A stretch of DNA of 6,257 bases from Thermoplasmata archaeon (GTDB taxonomy: Archaea > Thermoplasmatota > Thermoplasmata > WALJ01). This document shows, one piece after another, positions 5,878 to 6,257 of this stretch; position 1 is the first letter of the stretch; the number at the start of each line of letters is the position of its first letter. The position numbers and the translations under genes are program-made. The stretch spans positions 1 through 6,257 of the forward strand of contig WALJ01000194.1 in assembly GCA_015522885.1 (NCBI GenBank), read 5' to 3'. The notes beneath the pieces are model-generated. The model worked only from the letters and a program-made list of their open reading frames with translations, made no database searches and was not told where the DNA came from.

Positions 5878-6257
5878 CCCCCAAATCCCAGTGCGTTATA
5901 CGTTCGGATTCCATTCTTTCCAAGCATTTCTTGGTGAAACCGGACTTCGACACTATCAGGAATCTCTCTTTCCTATCCTCATTGTTCCACCGCACCAAAT
6001 CTTTTTTCTTTAACAGCTCATCAAGAACAGCGCATCCTATCGGTCTGTTCCTCCACTTGACCTCTCCGAAGAGGATCTCGTTCTTCTTTTCGTTGAGGGC
6101 AACGATATCTATCTCTTCCTCTTTTTTTATGCCGTCTTCCATATGCGCTCCCCACCACCTTCCTACAAATGGCCATCCCTGAATTCTGATAGCATCTCTG
6201 CATATGTCTTCAAATCTTCTGGCTATGAACGAATTTATCTCATTTCTTTTCCTTGAG
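5855..6257 (-). CDS. Archaeal ATPase, C-terminal DUF234 domain (5' end outside window)
   Basis: The reading frame is open to the window edge and supplies the last 133 residues of a longer protein; the ATG at 6142 is internal. The sequence reads NSFIARRFEDICRDAI, then WPFVGRWWGAHMEDG, EEEIDIVALNEK, ILFGEVKWRN, FLIVSKSGFTKKCLE and a final WDLGDVEG. This is the characteristic order of DUF234, the domain ending many archaeal ATPases of the Pfam 'ATPase domain predominantly from Archaea' family. The D of EIDIV (6109-6107) and the E-x-K of GEVKW (E at 6064, K at 6058) form a PD-(D/E)XK nuclease-like signature. The N-terminal ATPase and wHTH parts should lie upstream, outside the window. The cellular role of these ATPases is not established. 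They are often scattered in archaeal genomes, so linkage to the MoxR locus may be coincidental. Confidence 0.88.
   Translation of the reverse strand, partial: SRKRNEINSFIARRFEDICRDAIRIQGWPFVGRWWGAHMEDGIKKEEEIDIVALNEKKNEILFGEVKWRNRPIGCAVLDELLKKKDLVRWNNEDRKERFLIVSKSGFTKKCLERMESERITHWDLGDVEGMVG

Noticed and set aside
5703..5927. 74-residue minus-strand ORF overlapping both the DUF234 end and the small charged ORF
   Set aside because: It lies in the third frame, has low-complexity Gly/Arg content and no ribosome site, and is covered by better-supported reading frames.
4865..6013. Long plus-strand ORF of 382 residues
   Set aside because: It is antisense to the VIT domain, runs through the promoter region and continues opposite two minus-strand genes. 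It shows no recognisable domain.
5855..6142. Treating ATG 6142 as the start of a 95-residue protein
   Set aside because: The frame is open upstream to 6257 and encodes the conserved DUF234 lead-in (FVGRWWG), so this Met is internal to a larger partial gene.

Overview
The window looks archaeal, most likely euryarchaeal and possibly Thermoplasmatota-like; the phylum is a weak guess from gene style. The evidence is a DUF234-type archaeal ATPase end, a membrane protein with tandem archaeal winged-helix domains, TATA boxes at archaeal spacing, a U-tract instead of a hairpin terminator, a probable leaderless GTG start, and heavy use of AGA/AGG and ATA codons at roughly 50% GC. Every convincing gene is on the minus strand, so transcription runs from high to low coordinates.

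Layout in transcription order. (1) 6257-5855 is the 3' end of an archaeal ATPase gene carrying the DUF234 domain, which contains a PD-(D/E)XK nuclease-like signature. (2) 5877-5572 is a small charged ORF overlapping it by 23 nt, with a curious HPD motif. (3) 5571-5465 is a promoter region holding a 9-bp motif twice, each copy 3 nt upstream of a TATA-like element. (4) 5464-2948 encodes an 838-residue protein: N-terminal membrane anchor, VIT domain, VWA domain with a full MIDAS, Gly/Ser/Pro linker, second membrane segment and two C-terminal winged helix-turn-helix domains. (5) 2947-2835 holds a U-rich terminator and then a TATA box 26 nt before the next start codon. (6) 2834 to beyond position 1 is a tightly packed operon: a DUF4129 membrane protein, a small two-TM protein, a MoxR AAA+ ATPase and the start of a DUF58 protein. 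Three of its junctions overlap or abut (4 nt overlap, 10 nt overlap, 0 nt gap).

The MoxR + DUF58 + DUF4129 set is a known, widely conserved chaperone/VWA module of poorly defined function. The distinctive part is the protein next to it. Its predicted topology puts the metal-binding VIT-VWA ectodomain outside the cell and a tandem DNA-binding module inside, in one chain. That would make it a membrane-tethered one-component sensor-regulator. The working hypothesis is that it senses a cell-surface or adhesive state, controls its own gene through the repeated promoter motif, and is functionally tied to the adjacent MoxR-DUF58 module. The domains and repeats are read from the sequence; the regulatory link is inference. 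No RNA genes, CRISPR arrays or insertion sequences were seen.
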